Source of the DNA: JBECKQ01 sp040235375
GTDB taxonomy: Bacteria > Planctomycetota > Phycisphaerae > UBA1845
NCBI GenBank assembly: GCA_040235375.1
Contig: JBECKQ010000273.1
Span: 1-27,419, forward strand
Length of the DNA stretch: 27,419 nt
Direction: 5' to 3'
Shown here: positions 8,022-16,253 of the stretch, piece by piece
Numbering within the stretch: the stretch's first letter is position 1
Layout of the letters: each line of letters opens with the position of its first letter
Notes under the pieces: generated by a model
Told to the model about the DNA's origin: nothing
Database searches by the model: none
What the model saw: the letters and a program-made list of their open reading frames with translations, nothing else
Program-made: the position numbers and the translations under genes

Positions 8022-9364
8022 GAATTATCTCTCAGCAGCTCGCCCTGCGGCAGTCGGACGAGCAGCATCTCTTCCAGGCGGGCGCGCATCGGCTCGAGCG
8101 CGATCTGGTCGGTGATCTCCCTGGCGAACGCCTGAACGAGCAGGCTTCGGGCGAGCTTGTCGCTCATGCCGCGCGAGCGGAGATAGAACAGGGCGTCGCG
8201 GTCGATCTGTCCGATGGTGGCGCCGTGCGTGCACTTGACGTCGTCGGCGAAAATCTCGAGCTGCGGTTTGCTCTCGACCTGTGCCTGATCGGAGAGCAGC
8301 AGGCTCATGTTCGTCTGCTTGGCGTCGGTCTTCTGCGCTCCCTTTTCCACGAAAATCCGGCCGGTGAAAACGCCGCGCGAAGCGCCGTTGAGAATGCCCT
8401 TGTAATACTCCCAACTGTTGCAGTGGGGGGCGGCGTGCTCGACCCGCAGGTGGTTGTCCACGTGCTGATGGCCGCCGATCATGTACAGGCCGTTGAGCGT
8501 GCAATCGCCGCCTTCGCCGGCCAGCACGACGTTCGCGTTGTTGCGAACAAGAGCGCCCCCCAGCGTGATCGTGTTCATGGTTACGGTGCTGCTGCGGGCG
8601 AGCTGAATCTGCGTCGTGTCCACGTGGAACGCGGCGTCGGAATCGCGCCCGAGCTTGTAGCAGTCCAGCACGGCATTATCGCCCGCGATCACCTCCGTGA
8701 CCGAATTGGTGAAGTACCGCGCGTCGCCGATGCTCCCGTGCGATTCGACGATCGTCGCCTGGCTGTTCGGCTCGGCGACGATGAGGTTGCGCGGGTGGGC
8801 CTGGTGCGGCCCGTCGTTGTTGACGGAGACGAACAGCAGGTGAATCGCTTGCTCAACGACGCGGCCGGACCCGACGTGGACGAATGCGCCATCCTCGACG
8901 AAGGCCGTGTTCAGCGCCGTGAACGCGTTCTTTTCGTAGGATGCGTAGTGGCCGAGGTGCGCCTTGACGACGGGCACGTCCGTCCGAAACGCGGCCGCCA
9001 GGCCGCCCACCTGGACGCCTGTCGGCAGCTCGGGGCACGCGGACAGTTCCGGCGTGAACCGGCCGTTCACGAAAACCAGGGTCGTGCCGGCGCCCTCGAA
9101 CGTGTACGGCTCAATCTGCTTCGCCGTCAGCTCGCTGCCCTTGAACCGAGGCAGGGAAAAATCGCTGTCGGCGATGGGCGACACATTCGTGAATCGCCAG
9201 TCCTCGTCGCGCGTGGTCGGAAAGCCCAGTTCGGCGAATCGCGCGGCCGCCGCCTTTCTCAAGGGAACGAGCCACGCGGGCCGCGCCGCGGCGCGCTGCC
9301 GTTCGAACTCTTCGAAGCGCTCCCGGTAGGCGTCGGTGTCTGCTCTCTTTTGCATGGTGGTCAT
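8018..9364 (-). CDS. sufD: SufD, subunit of the SufBCD Fe-S scaffold complex
   Basis: About 448 residues with the SufB/SufD beta-helix core. SufD pairs with SufB, and the SufBCD complex assembles clusters in the cytosol. The C-terminal block 'KCTHGATIGQIDRDALFYL' holds the conserved His needed for cluster formation in E. coli SufD. The N-terminal helical region ('FTTRDEDWRFTN'-type motif) is also typical. The start is set at ATG 9364 because GGGAGG (9376-9371) lies exactly 6 bases before it; ATGs at 9370 and 9355 are alternatives. A longer open frame reaching 9457 has no family similarity and overlaps sufC. The gap to sufC is 13 bases, and the stop overlaps the sufS start by 4 bases. Confidence 0.95.
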   Translation of the reverse strand: MTTMQKRADTDAYRERFEEFERQRAAARPAWLVPLRKAAAARFAELGFPTTRDEDWRFTNVSPIADSDFSLPRFKGSELTAKQIEPYTFEGAGTTLVFVNGRFTPELSACPELPTGVQVGGLAAAFRTDVPVVKAHLGHYASYEKNAFTALNTAFVEDGAFVHVGSGRVVEQAIHLLFVSVNNDGPHQAHPRNLIVAEPNSQATIVESHGSIGDARYFTNSVTEVIAGDNAVLDCYKLGRDSDAAFHVDTTQIQLARSSTVTMNTITLGGALVRNNANVVLAGEGGDCTLNGLYMIGGHQHVDNHLRVEHAAPHCNSWEYYKGILNGASRGVFTGRIFVEKGAQKTDAKQTNMSLLLSDQAQVESKPQLEIFADDVKCTHGATIGQIDRDALFYLRSRGMSDKLARSLLVQAFAREITDQIALEPMRARLEEMLLVRLPQGELLRDNS

Positions 9365-9377
9365 CGCCATCCTCCCG

Positions 9378-10139
9378 TCACGGCGCCGCGGATGCAGCCG
9401 CCGTCTCGCGCGATCCGTAGCCCTTCTCCTCGAGCTCGAGGGCCAGCTCCTTGCCACCGGACTGGACGATTCGGCCGCTCATCAGCACGTGCACGAAGTC
9501 GGGCACGATGTAGTTGAGCAGGCGCTGATAGTGCGTGATGACGATAAACGACCGCTGCTTGTCGCGGAGCTTGTTCACGCCGTTGGCGACGATCTTTAAC
9601 GCGTCGATGTCCAGCCCGGAGTCGGTCTCGTCTAGGATGGCGAGCTTCGGCTCGAGAACGGCCATCTGGAAAATCTCGTTGCGCTTCTTCTCTCCGCCGG
9701 AGAACCCCTCGTTCAGCCCGCGGTTCATCAGACGCTCGTCGAGCTCCACGAGGGCGGCCTTGTCCCTGATGAGCTCGAGGAAGTCGATGGCGTCGAGCTC
9801 TTCGAGTCCGTGGAACTTCCGGCGGGCGTTCAACGCTGCGCGAAGGAAATAGTTGGTGCTGACGCCCGGGATCTCCACCGGGTATTGGAAAGCCATGAAC
9901 AGACCCTCGCAGGCCCGCTCGTCCGGCTCCATTTCCAGCAGATTCTTGCCCTCGTACCGCACTTCGCCGGCGGTCACTTCATAGGTGTCTCTCCCGGCGA
10001 GCACCTGCGCGAGCGTGCTCTTGCCCGAGCCGTTCGGTCCCATGATCGAGTGGACCTCGCCGGCGTTGACCGTTAAATCGATGCCGCGGAGGATATCCTG
10101 TCCGTCCACGGATGCGTGCAGATTGCGAATCTCGAGCAT
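9378..10139 (-). CDS. sufC: SufC, ABC-type ATPase of the SufBCD complex
   Basis: A 253-residue soluble ABC ATPase that drives shape changes in SufBCD during cluster assembly. It is not a transporter. Walker A GPNGSGKS is at 34-41, the Q-loop at Q85 (AFQYPVEIPG), the signature FSGGEKKR at 146-153, Walker B with catalytic Glu in 'LAILDETDSGLDID' (167-180), and the switch His at 203. The start is ATG at 10139, after an AGAGAG purine stretch; the frame continues upstream into sufB but without similarity. Spacing is 40 bases from sufB and 13 bases to sufD. SufC is normally the best conserved Suf protein, and no key residue is missing here. Confidence 0.97.
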   Translation of the reverse strand: MLEIRNLHASVDGQDILRGIDLTVNAGEVHSIMGPNGSGKSTLAQVLAGRDTYEVTAGEVRYEGKNLLEMEPDERACEGLFMAFQYPVEIPGVSTNYFLRAALNARRKFHGLEELDAIDFLELIRDKAALVELDERLMNRGLNEGFSGGEKKRNEIFQMAVLEPKLAILDETDSGLDIDALKIVANGVNKLRDKQRSFIVITHYQRLLNYIVPDFVHVLMSGRIVQSGGKELALELEEKGYGSRETAAASAAP

Positions 10140-10179
10140 TGTCGTTTCTCTCTTGTCGCTAAACTCTCTGGCCTTCCCG

Positions 10180-11628
<1,449 letters not shown>

Positions 11629-11656
11629 GCTGTAATCCTCTCGTATTCTTGATCCG

Positions 11657-11676
11657 GCGCGCCGCGGACGGCGCGC
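11657..11676 (-). promoter_or_regulatory. Perfect 8-pair hairpin between the Rrf2 gene and sufB
   Basis: GCGCGCCG (11657-11664), a 4-base loop and CGGCGCGC (11669-11676) form a very stable stem just after the regulator stop and about 30 bases before the sufB start. No T tract follows, so it is unlikely to be a strong terminator. It could protect the suf mRNA after processing or reduce read-through between the regulator and the suf genes. Confidence 0.45.
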
Positions 11677-11681
11677 ATCGA

Positions 11682-12182
11682 TTATTCCGTATCGCTCGTC
11701 GACTCGGCGAGGTTGCCGGTCACGGAGGCGACGAGATCGAGATCGCCGTAGTCGACGGACACCGCGTCCGTCACAATGTCGTGGAGCGTCACCTGGCTCA
11801 GGAAGTTGCGGAGCTGGGCGTGCAGCTTCTGCACCGGCTCCCTGACGCCGCACTTTCCCTGAAGCTGGCACACGCCGCGCCGCTCCGCCTGGGGAGGCGT
11901 CGGGCAGCAGTAGGTAAGCTGCATCGGCCCTTCGACCGCCTCGATCAGCGTGGCAAGCGTGATCTGATCCGCGGGTCGCGCCAGGCGATATCCGCCGCGC
12001 AAGCCGCGCGACGACGTGACCAGCCCGCAGTGCGTCAACTGGTTCAGGATGTTCGCCAGCAGCCGACCCGGAACGTCCATGCGGTCGGCCACGTCGCGAA
12101 CGCTCACGTTGCGCGACGGGTCGCGGGCCATCTCGGCCAGCGCGATCAGGGCGTAATCAACTTTGCGGCTCAGTGACAGCAC
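11682..12182 (-). CDS. Rrf2 family transcriptional regulator (IscR/SufR-like) of the suf operon
   Basis: A 166-residue winged-helix repressor of the Rrf2 family. The N-terminus 'LSLSRKVDYALIAL' and the wing 'SSRGLRGGYRLARP' (57-70) are typical. Cys residues at 92, 93, 105 and 111, with C105-x5-C111 in 'VCQLQGKC', resemble the cluster ligands of IscR-type sensors. By analogy it would hold an Fe-S cluster and repress the operon when clusters are plentiful. The start is GTG at 12182, with GAGG about 9 bases upstream. It is the first gene of the suf unit. No distinct promoter was found in the 52 bases between it and the sigma factor gene, so it may be transcribed partly from the promoter of that gene. 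Confidence 0.93.
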   Translation of the reverse strand: MLSLSRKVDYALIALAEMARDPSRNVSVRDVADRMDVPGRLLANILNQLTHCGLVTSSRGLRGGYRLARPADQITLATLIEAVEGPMQLTYCCPTPPQAERRGVCQLQGKCGVREPVQKLHAQLRNFLSQVTLHDIVTDAVSVDYGDLDLVASVTGNLAESTSDTE

Positions 12183-12234
12183 GTGTTTCTCGACCTCGGC
12201 AGACCGCCAGGACTGCCGTCACGCCTCGTCTTTA

Positions 12235-13044
12235 TTATTGCAGCGCAGCATCCGCCTCGAGCACGCCTCGAAGCTTGCCCAACGCCTTCTCCTGAATCTG
12301 CCGGGCTCGCTCACGGCTCAATCCGATCGCGTCCCCGATTTCCGCGAACGTCAGGCTCCGCCCGCCCTCGAGCGGGAAGCGCCAGCCGAGAACGGCGGCC
12401 TCTCGATCGGTCAGCTCGCCCTCGTTACTCTGCAGCGCCCGCCGGAGCCGGTCGGCGTACAATTCGAGCCACGCCTCCAGGTCCGTCGATTGCTCCATCC
12501 ACTCCTCGTGCTCGACCGGGAAACGATCGCGATGGCGGGCCGCCTTCTTCGACAGGTGGATGAGCGAGTGCGATATCGCGCTGCACGCGTACGTGCTGAA
12601 CCGGATGCCTCGCCACGGGTTGAAACGCTCGACCGCGTGGAGCAGGGCGTAGAACGCCTCGCTGCGCTGGTCGTCGCGGTCCACTTCCTTCATGCCGAAC
12701 CGCCCGATCATCGAATAGACCAGGCCGATGTTCTGCTCGAGGATGTAGTCGCGGATGGTTTTCCACCGCTCGCACCACTTGACCGCCATCGCGTCGCGTG
12801 GCGACCGCCGACGTGCCTGCCGAACGGCCCGAAACGCGCAGCTTTGCAATGCGGCGAAGAGAACCGACTCGTCCGGGGCCTTTGCCAGCTCGCCGCCGCA
12901 AATCTGCTCGCAAAGCCGTCCGGCGGCGATGGCCGCCTCCCGAGTTTCGGCTTTCCGGTTCCGTATGTACCGCACAGAACGCAGGTTAGGCGAGTCGCTC
13001 GATCTGCTGTTGCTCAGCTTGGGTGCAACCATTGGATGACACAT
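12235..13044 (-). CDS. Sigma-70 family RNA polymerase sigma factor (regions 2 and 4)
   Basis: About 269 residues. Region 2 is near 97-170 ('NIGLVYSMIGRFG', 'ERFNPWRGIRFSTYACSAI'), and region 4 near 198-262 has a recognition helix in 'LTFAEIGDAIGLSRERARQIQ'. There is no region 1.1 or clear region 3. It is a group 3-like primary-type factor rather than an ECF sigma, of a kind common in planctomycetes. The start is uncertain: ATG at 13044 or at 13032, neither with a good Shine-Dalgarno site. The frame is open to TTG at 13155, but that lies upstream of the likely promoter. It is followed after 52 bases by the Rrf2-suf genes on the same strand, so co-transcription is possible. The regulon is unknown. 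Confidence 0.88.
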   Translation of the reverse strand: MCHPMVAPKLSNSRSSDSPNLRSVRYIRNRKAETREAAIAAGRLCEQICGGELAKAPDESVLFAALQSCAFRAVRQARRRSPRDAMAVKWCERWKTIRDYILEQNIGLVYSMIGRFGMKEVDRDDQRSEAFYALLHAVERFNPWRGIRFSTYACSAISHSLIHLSKKAARHRDRFPVEHEEWMEQSTDLEAWLELYADRLRRALQSNEGELTDREAAVLGWRFPLEGGRSLTFAEIGDAIGLSRERARQIQEKALGKLRGVLEADAALQ

Positions 13045-13070
13045 CTTGAAAAATCTGTCTTCACGCGCCA

Positions 13071-13107
13071 GGGCCCTCCCTCGGGCCCACCGAGTGCCTT
13101 CCGGCAC
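13071..13107 (-). promoter_or_regulatory. Structured leader upstream of the sigma factor gene
   Basis: The expected 5' leader of the sigma mRNA contains GTGCC-GGAA-GGCAC (13107-13094), a GNRA-type tetraloop hairpin. It then has GGGCCC (13088-13083) and GGGCCC (13076-13071) around a GAGGGA centre. The purine run could be a ribosome site sequestered in a stem. There is no clear Shine-Dalgarno site next to either ATG, so the leader structure may control translation. Confidence 0.35.
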
Positions 13108-13108
13108 A

Positions 13109-13137
13109 TATATATCACCGATGCGGTGATGATTCAA
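13109..13137 (-). promoter_or_regulatory. Promoter with internal palindrome upstream of the sigma factor gene
   Basis: Read on the minus strand, TTGAAT (13137-13132) and TATATA (13114-13109) are 17 bases apart, a good sigma-70-like promoter. Its spacer is almost filled by the perfect inverted repeat ATCACCG-CAT-CGGTGAT (13130-13114). A regulator bound there would block polymerase. Transcription would start near 13102, leaving a leader of about 60-70 bases. Confidence 0.6.
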
Positions 13138-13232
13138 TGCAGGATTCAGGCACAAAAAAGTAGGTTTTTGTAAAGCCGGAGCTGATTTCTTCTATTCAGT
13201 CGGGTCTATGGAAATGGCGCTGGTCAATGATG

Positions 13233-13265
13233 AAAAAGTGGCACAGCCGCTGCCAGCCGTGCCAC
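13233..13265 (-). terminator. Rho-independent terminator of the lipoprotein operon
   Basis: On the minus strand a GTGGCAC/GTGCCAC stem (13265-13259 with 13244-13238, 14-base loop) is followed directly by TTTTT (13237-13233). It lies about 40-70 bases past the stop of the TPR lipoprotein gene. A second inverted repeat, GGGACC/GGTCCC (13283-13303), sits between the stop and this terminator. Confidence 0.75.
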
Positions 13266-13302
13266 CTTTCCACTGGAGGTCTGGGACCTTCGGCCACGGT
13301 CC

Positions 13303-15315
13303 CTATGGGTTGTACGGGTCGAAATCGTCGAAAGCCACCGCGGGGACGTTTGCTCCGTCGATCGGCAGCATGTTCTTCGCGAGATTCGCGGTCAAAGCCT
13401 TATCCGCGACGTGGCGGCCGAGAGCCGGTTCGCCGATCGTTTCCGGCGACCACCAGAGGTCGGCCGTCGGGTAGTCGTAGCCGGCGGCTTCGAGGTCTGG
13501 CCTGATGATCTCGACTGCGGTCGCCAGCTCGGCGATCGTCGCGGCGTTCACCGTCCAGGTGTCGCCGTGAAGGGCGGCGATGACCGACTCCGCCGAGTCA
13601 TGTATCGTCGCCGCGGGAATGACGCTGCCGGAGAGGTACATCGGGTGTATCTCCATCGCCGAGTCCGCGAAAAAGCCGGCATTGCTCGATGCGGCGGCGG
13701 CGACCTGCGGTTCCTCTGCCGCCGGTGCGTACACAGCGACCTGCGGGCTGGCCGTCATTGCGATCGCGGCCCGGTACAGATCGCCGGCGGACGGCAGCGC
13801 GGCGATCAGCCGGTCGGCCGAGGCCGCCACCGCAGACACGATTTGCGCCTTCGTCCTGAGCGCCTCGGCCGCCTCGGCGGGCGACACCGCCGGCGCATGC
13901 ACCGGCATGACGCTGGATGGATCCTGCGCCGGCTCACCGCCATCCGTCAGTGTCAGGAACGCCACGACGTCAGTCGGGTCGTTCTGCGAACTGGCGTCAA
14001 CGAGCGGCTTCGACCCGGCGTCCAGCGACGCGAGGTAGTCGTCGTCGGGAAACGATTGATGGGATTCGGCGGCAGCGACTGACGGTTCCGTGCGGAAATC
14101 GGCGTCCCGCGGGAAGAGATCATTCCCGGCCTCGCCGCTCTTCTCAGCGACTACGGCCTGATCCCACCGCGGCATCTCCGGCATAGGTCGCTTCAGGCCT
14201 TCGGCAACGCGCTGGACCACGTTCTCCAGCGTGGTGCGCCCCGGAAGCGTTCCGGGCAGCAGAGCGATCGGCCGAGTCCCGGCGACTATCGCGTTTGACC
14301 ATTGGGCGAGCTGTTGCGTCGCGTCGTCGGATGAGACGGCGGTCTCCGCTTCGTCGGCGTCGGGTTCGACCGGCCCCGGCTCTTCTTCCAGCACCTCTTC
14401 AGCGTCCGCCGTTCGGGCCGCAAGGATCGGCTCGCTTACTTGTTTCACTGAGGCCAGCAAGGACGGCGGACCGACGGATGCTTCCTCGTCTGCCACGACA
14501 TCGGCCTGGGCCGCCGCCGGCGGCGTCACGCCGACATCTCGGCCGCTCATCGGCTCCGCTTGCGCCACTTCGCCAACGCGGCCTTCGCTCGCCTCGCTTG
14601 ACTGCCTCATCTTCGGTTCGAGATCGGTCAGTTGCGTTCTCGCGGCGACGAAACTCGGGCTGACGGCCAGGGCGTGCTTGAACGCTTCGGCGGCATCGGC
14701 ATAGCGGCCCGCGGAGCGGAGCAGGAGTCCGAGATTGTAGTACGCGTCCGGCTCCGGAACGACCCGCTGGAACTCGGCGAGGGCGTCGTCGAACCGGTCG
14801 AGCTTCGCATAGGTCATGCCCAGATTGATACGCGCCCGCTTGTAGTCCTGCTTGAGCAGAACGGCGTGCTCGAAGTGCTTGCACGCCTCCGCCCAACTTT
14901 TCTGCGTCACGAACTCGAAGCCGAGATTGTTGTGCAGTTGGGGCGAGCCCGGCTCGATCTCGAGGGCGCGGATAAACGCTTTCTCGGCCGCCTCGTGCCG
15001 ACCAAGGCGGGAGTAAATCGTTCCGAGCCGGTTGAGCGCCGCCAGGTTCTTCGGATCCTCGGCCAGGGCATTGTTGTACTGGCGGATGGCGCTGAGAAAC
15101 TGCCCCTCGTTCTCGAGCAGCATCCCCGCGGCAAAGTACGTCTTCGCATGGATCTCCGGCGCGGGTTCGGGCTCCGCCGTCTCCACGGCGACGGGATCCC
15201 TTTTTGTCCAGCTCGCTTGCCTCTGGCTTGTGATGGTCTGCTCCTGCGTCTGGCATCCGCTCGCCAGCACGGCGGCCGAGAGACAGACCATGCATGCAAC
15301 GCTTCTGGTTTTCAC
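13303..15315 (-). CDS. TPR-containing lipoprotein with long low-complexity tail (TadD-like)
   Basis: A 670-residue exported lipoprotein. The signal peptide ends in a lipobox LASGC with C21. Five tetratricopeptide repeats cover residues about 57-222. Residues 235-500 are Ala/Glu/Asp/Pro-rich and probably disordered. The last 100 residues have some order ('ATIAELATAVEIIRPDLEAAGYDYPTADL' region) but match no family I recognise. The start is GTG at 15315, with a weak AAGG site, and gives a basic n-region (KTR). The gene lies 57 bases after a smaller lipoprotein gene, and the pair ends at a good terminator. In Tad/Flp pilus loci a TPR lipoprotein (TadD) accompanies other assembly lipoproteins. That parallel is inference; no other Tad gene is in view. 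Confidence 0.85.
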   Translation of the reverse strand: MKTRSVACMVCLSAAVLASGCQTQEQTITSQRQASWTKRDPVAVETAEPEPAPEIHAKTYFAAGMLLENEGQFLSAIRQYNNALAEDPKNLAALNRLGTIYSRLGRHEAAEKAFIRALEIEPGSPQLHNNLGFEFVTQKSWAEACKHFEHAVLLKQDYKRARINLGMTYAKLDRFDDALAEFQRVVPEPDAYYNLGLLLRSAGRYADAAEAFKHALAVSPSFVAARTQLTDLEPKMRQSSEASEGRVGEVAQAEPMSGRDVGVTPPAAAQADVVADEEASVGPPSLLASVKQVSEPILAARTADAEEVLEEEPGPVEPDADEAETAVSSDDATQQLAQWSNAIVAGTRPIALLPGTLPGRTTLENVVQRVAEGLKRPMPEMPRWDQAVVAEKSGEAGNDLFPRDADFRTEPSVAAAESHQSFPDDDYLASLDAGSKPLVDASSQNDPTDVVAFLTLTDGGEPAQDPSSVMPVHAPAVSPAEAAEALRTKAQIVSAVAASADRLIAALPSAGDLYRAAIAMTASPQVAVYAPAAEEPQVAAAASSNAGFFADSAMEIHPMYLSGSVIPAATIHDSAESVIAALHGDTWTVNAATIAELATAVEIIRPDLEAAGYDYPTADLWWSPETIGEPALGRHVADKALTANLAKNMLPIDGANVPAVAFDDFDPYNP

Positions 15316-15372
15316 TGGATTAGCCTTGAAAAGGAATCGGCTTTGACAGCACCATCGAGCAACCGTGGCGGA

Positions 15373-15891
15373 CTACGGAACGACGGTCGGTGGCGCGCCC
15401 ACTACGCCGGCCGGTCCAGGCCCGGCGGCTGCTGCCGATACCTTCTCCTTGTTGATGATCGAGTCGATGGCGTCGGTGCCGCGGCCCTGCGACATGCCGG
15501 CTTCGACGTGGACCTTCTCCAGGTCAACGCCTTCGGCCAGCAGGAACTCGCGCACCTTATCCAGTCGGGCGTCGATCAGGTCCTTGTCCTTGATGCTCGT
15601 CGCATAGTGGATCGTTCCGCCACACACACTGAAGAGCTCGCCCATGCGCGTCAGACGTCTGACACCCAAACCGCTCAGCTCGGCCACGTGCGGCACGAAG
15701 TGGATGTCCGCAATGGACGTATCCTCGATCATTTCGTTATCCGTCATCTGGATGAACGGCTGCTGGAGTGCACTGCGACGGGCGCTGGCGCCTTGCGGAG
15801 GTGCGTTCAGCCGATCTCCCTGCTCAGAGCAGCCGGACAGGAACGCAGCAACGACGGGCACCATGAAGAAGTAACGACAACGGCAAAGCAT
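15373..15891 (-). CDS. Small lipoprotein with OmpA/CpaD-like domain
   Basis: A 172-residue lipoprotein. The start is ATG at 15891, with AAGGAG (15904-15899) at 7 bases; the signal peptide ends in LSGC with C21. Residues about 60-135 read 'DIHFVPHVAELSGLG..RL', then 'GTIHYAT', then 'DARLDKVREFLLAEGVD..KVHVEAG'. This order resembles the OmpA-like/CpaD (TadB-locus secretin-associated) pattern: a wall- or secretin-facing periplasmic domain of alternating strands and helices. The tail is Ala/Gly/Pro-rich. It is the first gene of a two-gene unit with the TPR lipoprotein. The CpaD link is suggestive only; the domain is short and divergent. Confidence 0.75.
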   Translation of the reverse strand: MLCRCRYFFMVPVVAAFLSGCSEQGDRLNAPPQGASARRSALQQPFIQMTDNEMIEDTSIADIHFVPHVAELSGLGVRRLTRMGELFSVCGGTIHYATSIKDKDLIDARLDKVREFLLAEGVDLEKVHVEAGMSQGRGTDAIDSIINKEKVSAAAAGPGPAGVVGAPPTVVP

Positions 15892-16253
15892 GATAATGCT
15901 CCTTGAATTCGGACCACGGCTCGCCACGCCGGCGCGCCGCTCAGTTGCCCCGAACGTCGCACAGCCGCGGTACGCGATACTGCGGCCGCACGAACGCTTG
16001 CTTGTTTATCGGTCACGATCCGCAGCGTCTTCGCCGCGTTATCGACAACCGCGCGCAAATCAACATCGTCCGATAAGAACAGGGGAGACAAGGCTGGGGC
16101 GAGGCCAGAAGCACCATGAGACGAGTCGCCCCCTTCTGCGGGAGAGGCGGCGAATCTCCGTCGACCACTTCTCTCCCCCCCTTTGATCTTGCTATGCGAC
16201 TTTCAACCTCCCAACCCTCCGACCTCTGACCTCTGGCTTCCGCCCTCCGTCTC
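15892..16253. other. Intergenic region between the small lipoprotein gene and the beta-helix gene
   Basis: This 362-base gap holds the ribosome site of the lipoprotein gene (15899-15904) and, next to the beta-helix stop, a purine-rich stretch on the minus strand with heptamer repeats (16213-16234). Another C-rich tract lies at 16163-16180. A 94-codon minus-strand frame (16091-15807) overlaps the lipoprotein gene and looks non-coding. No convincing promoter was seen. Confidence 0.5.
16213..16234 (-). repeat. Short purine-rich heptamer tandem repeat
   Basis: On the minus strand two exact AGAGGTC units (16234-16228 and 16227-16221) are followed by decaying GGAGGGT and GGGAGGT-like copies down to about 16206. 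It lies directly 3' of the beta-helix lipoprotein gene. No function is claimed. Confidence 0.5.

Noticed and set aside
15807..16091. 94-codon minus-strand frame overlapping the small lipoprotein gene
   Set aside because: The first 35 residues look protein-like, but the rest is out of frame with the lipoprotein and unstructured; no ribosome site.
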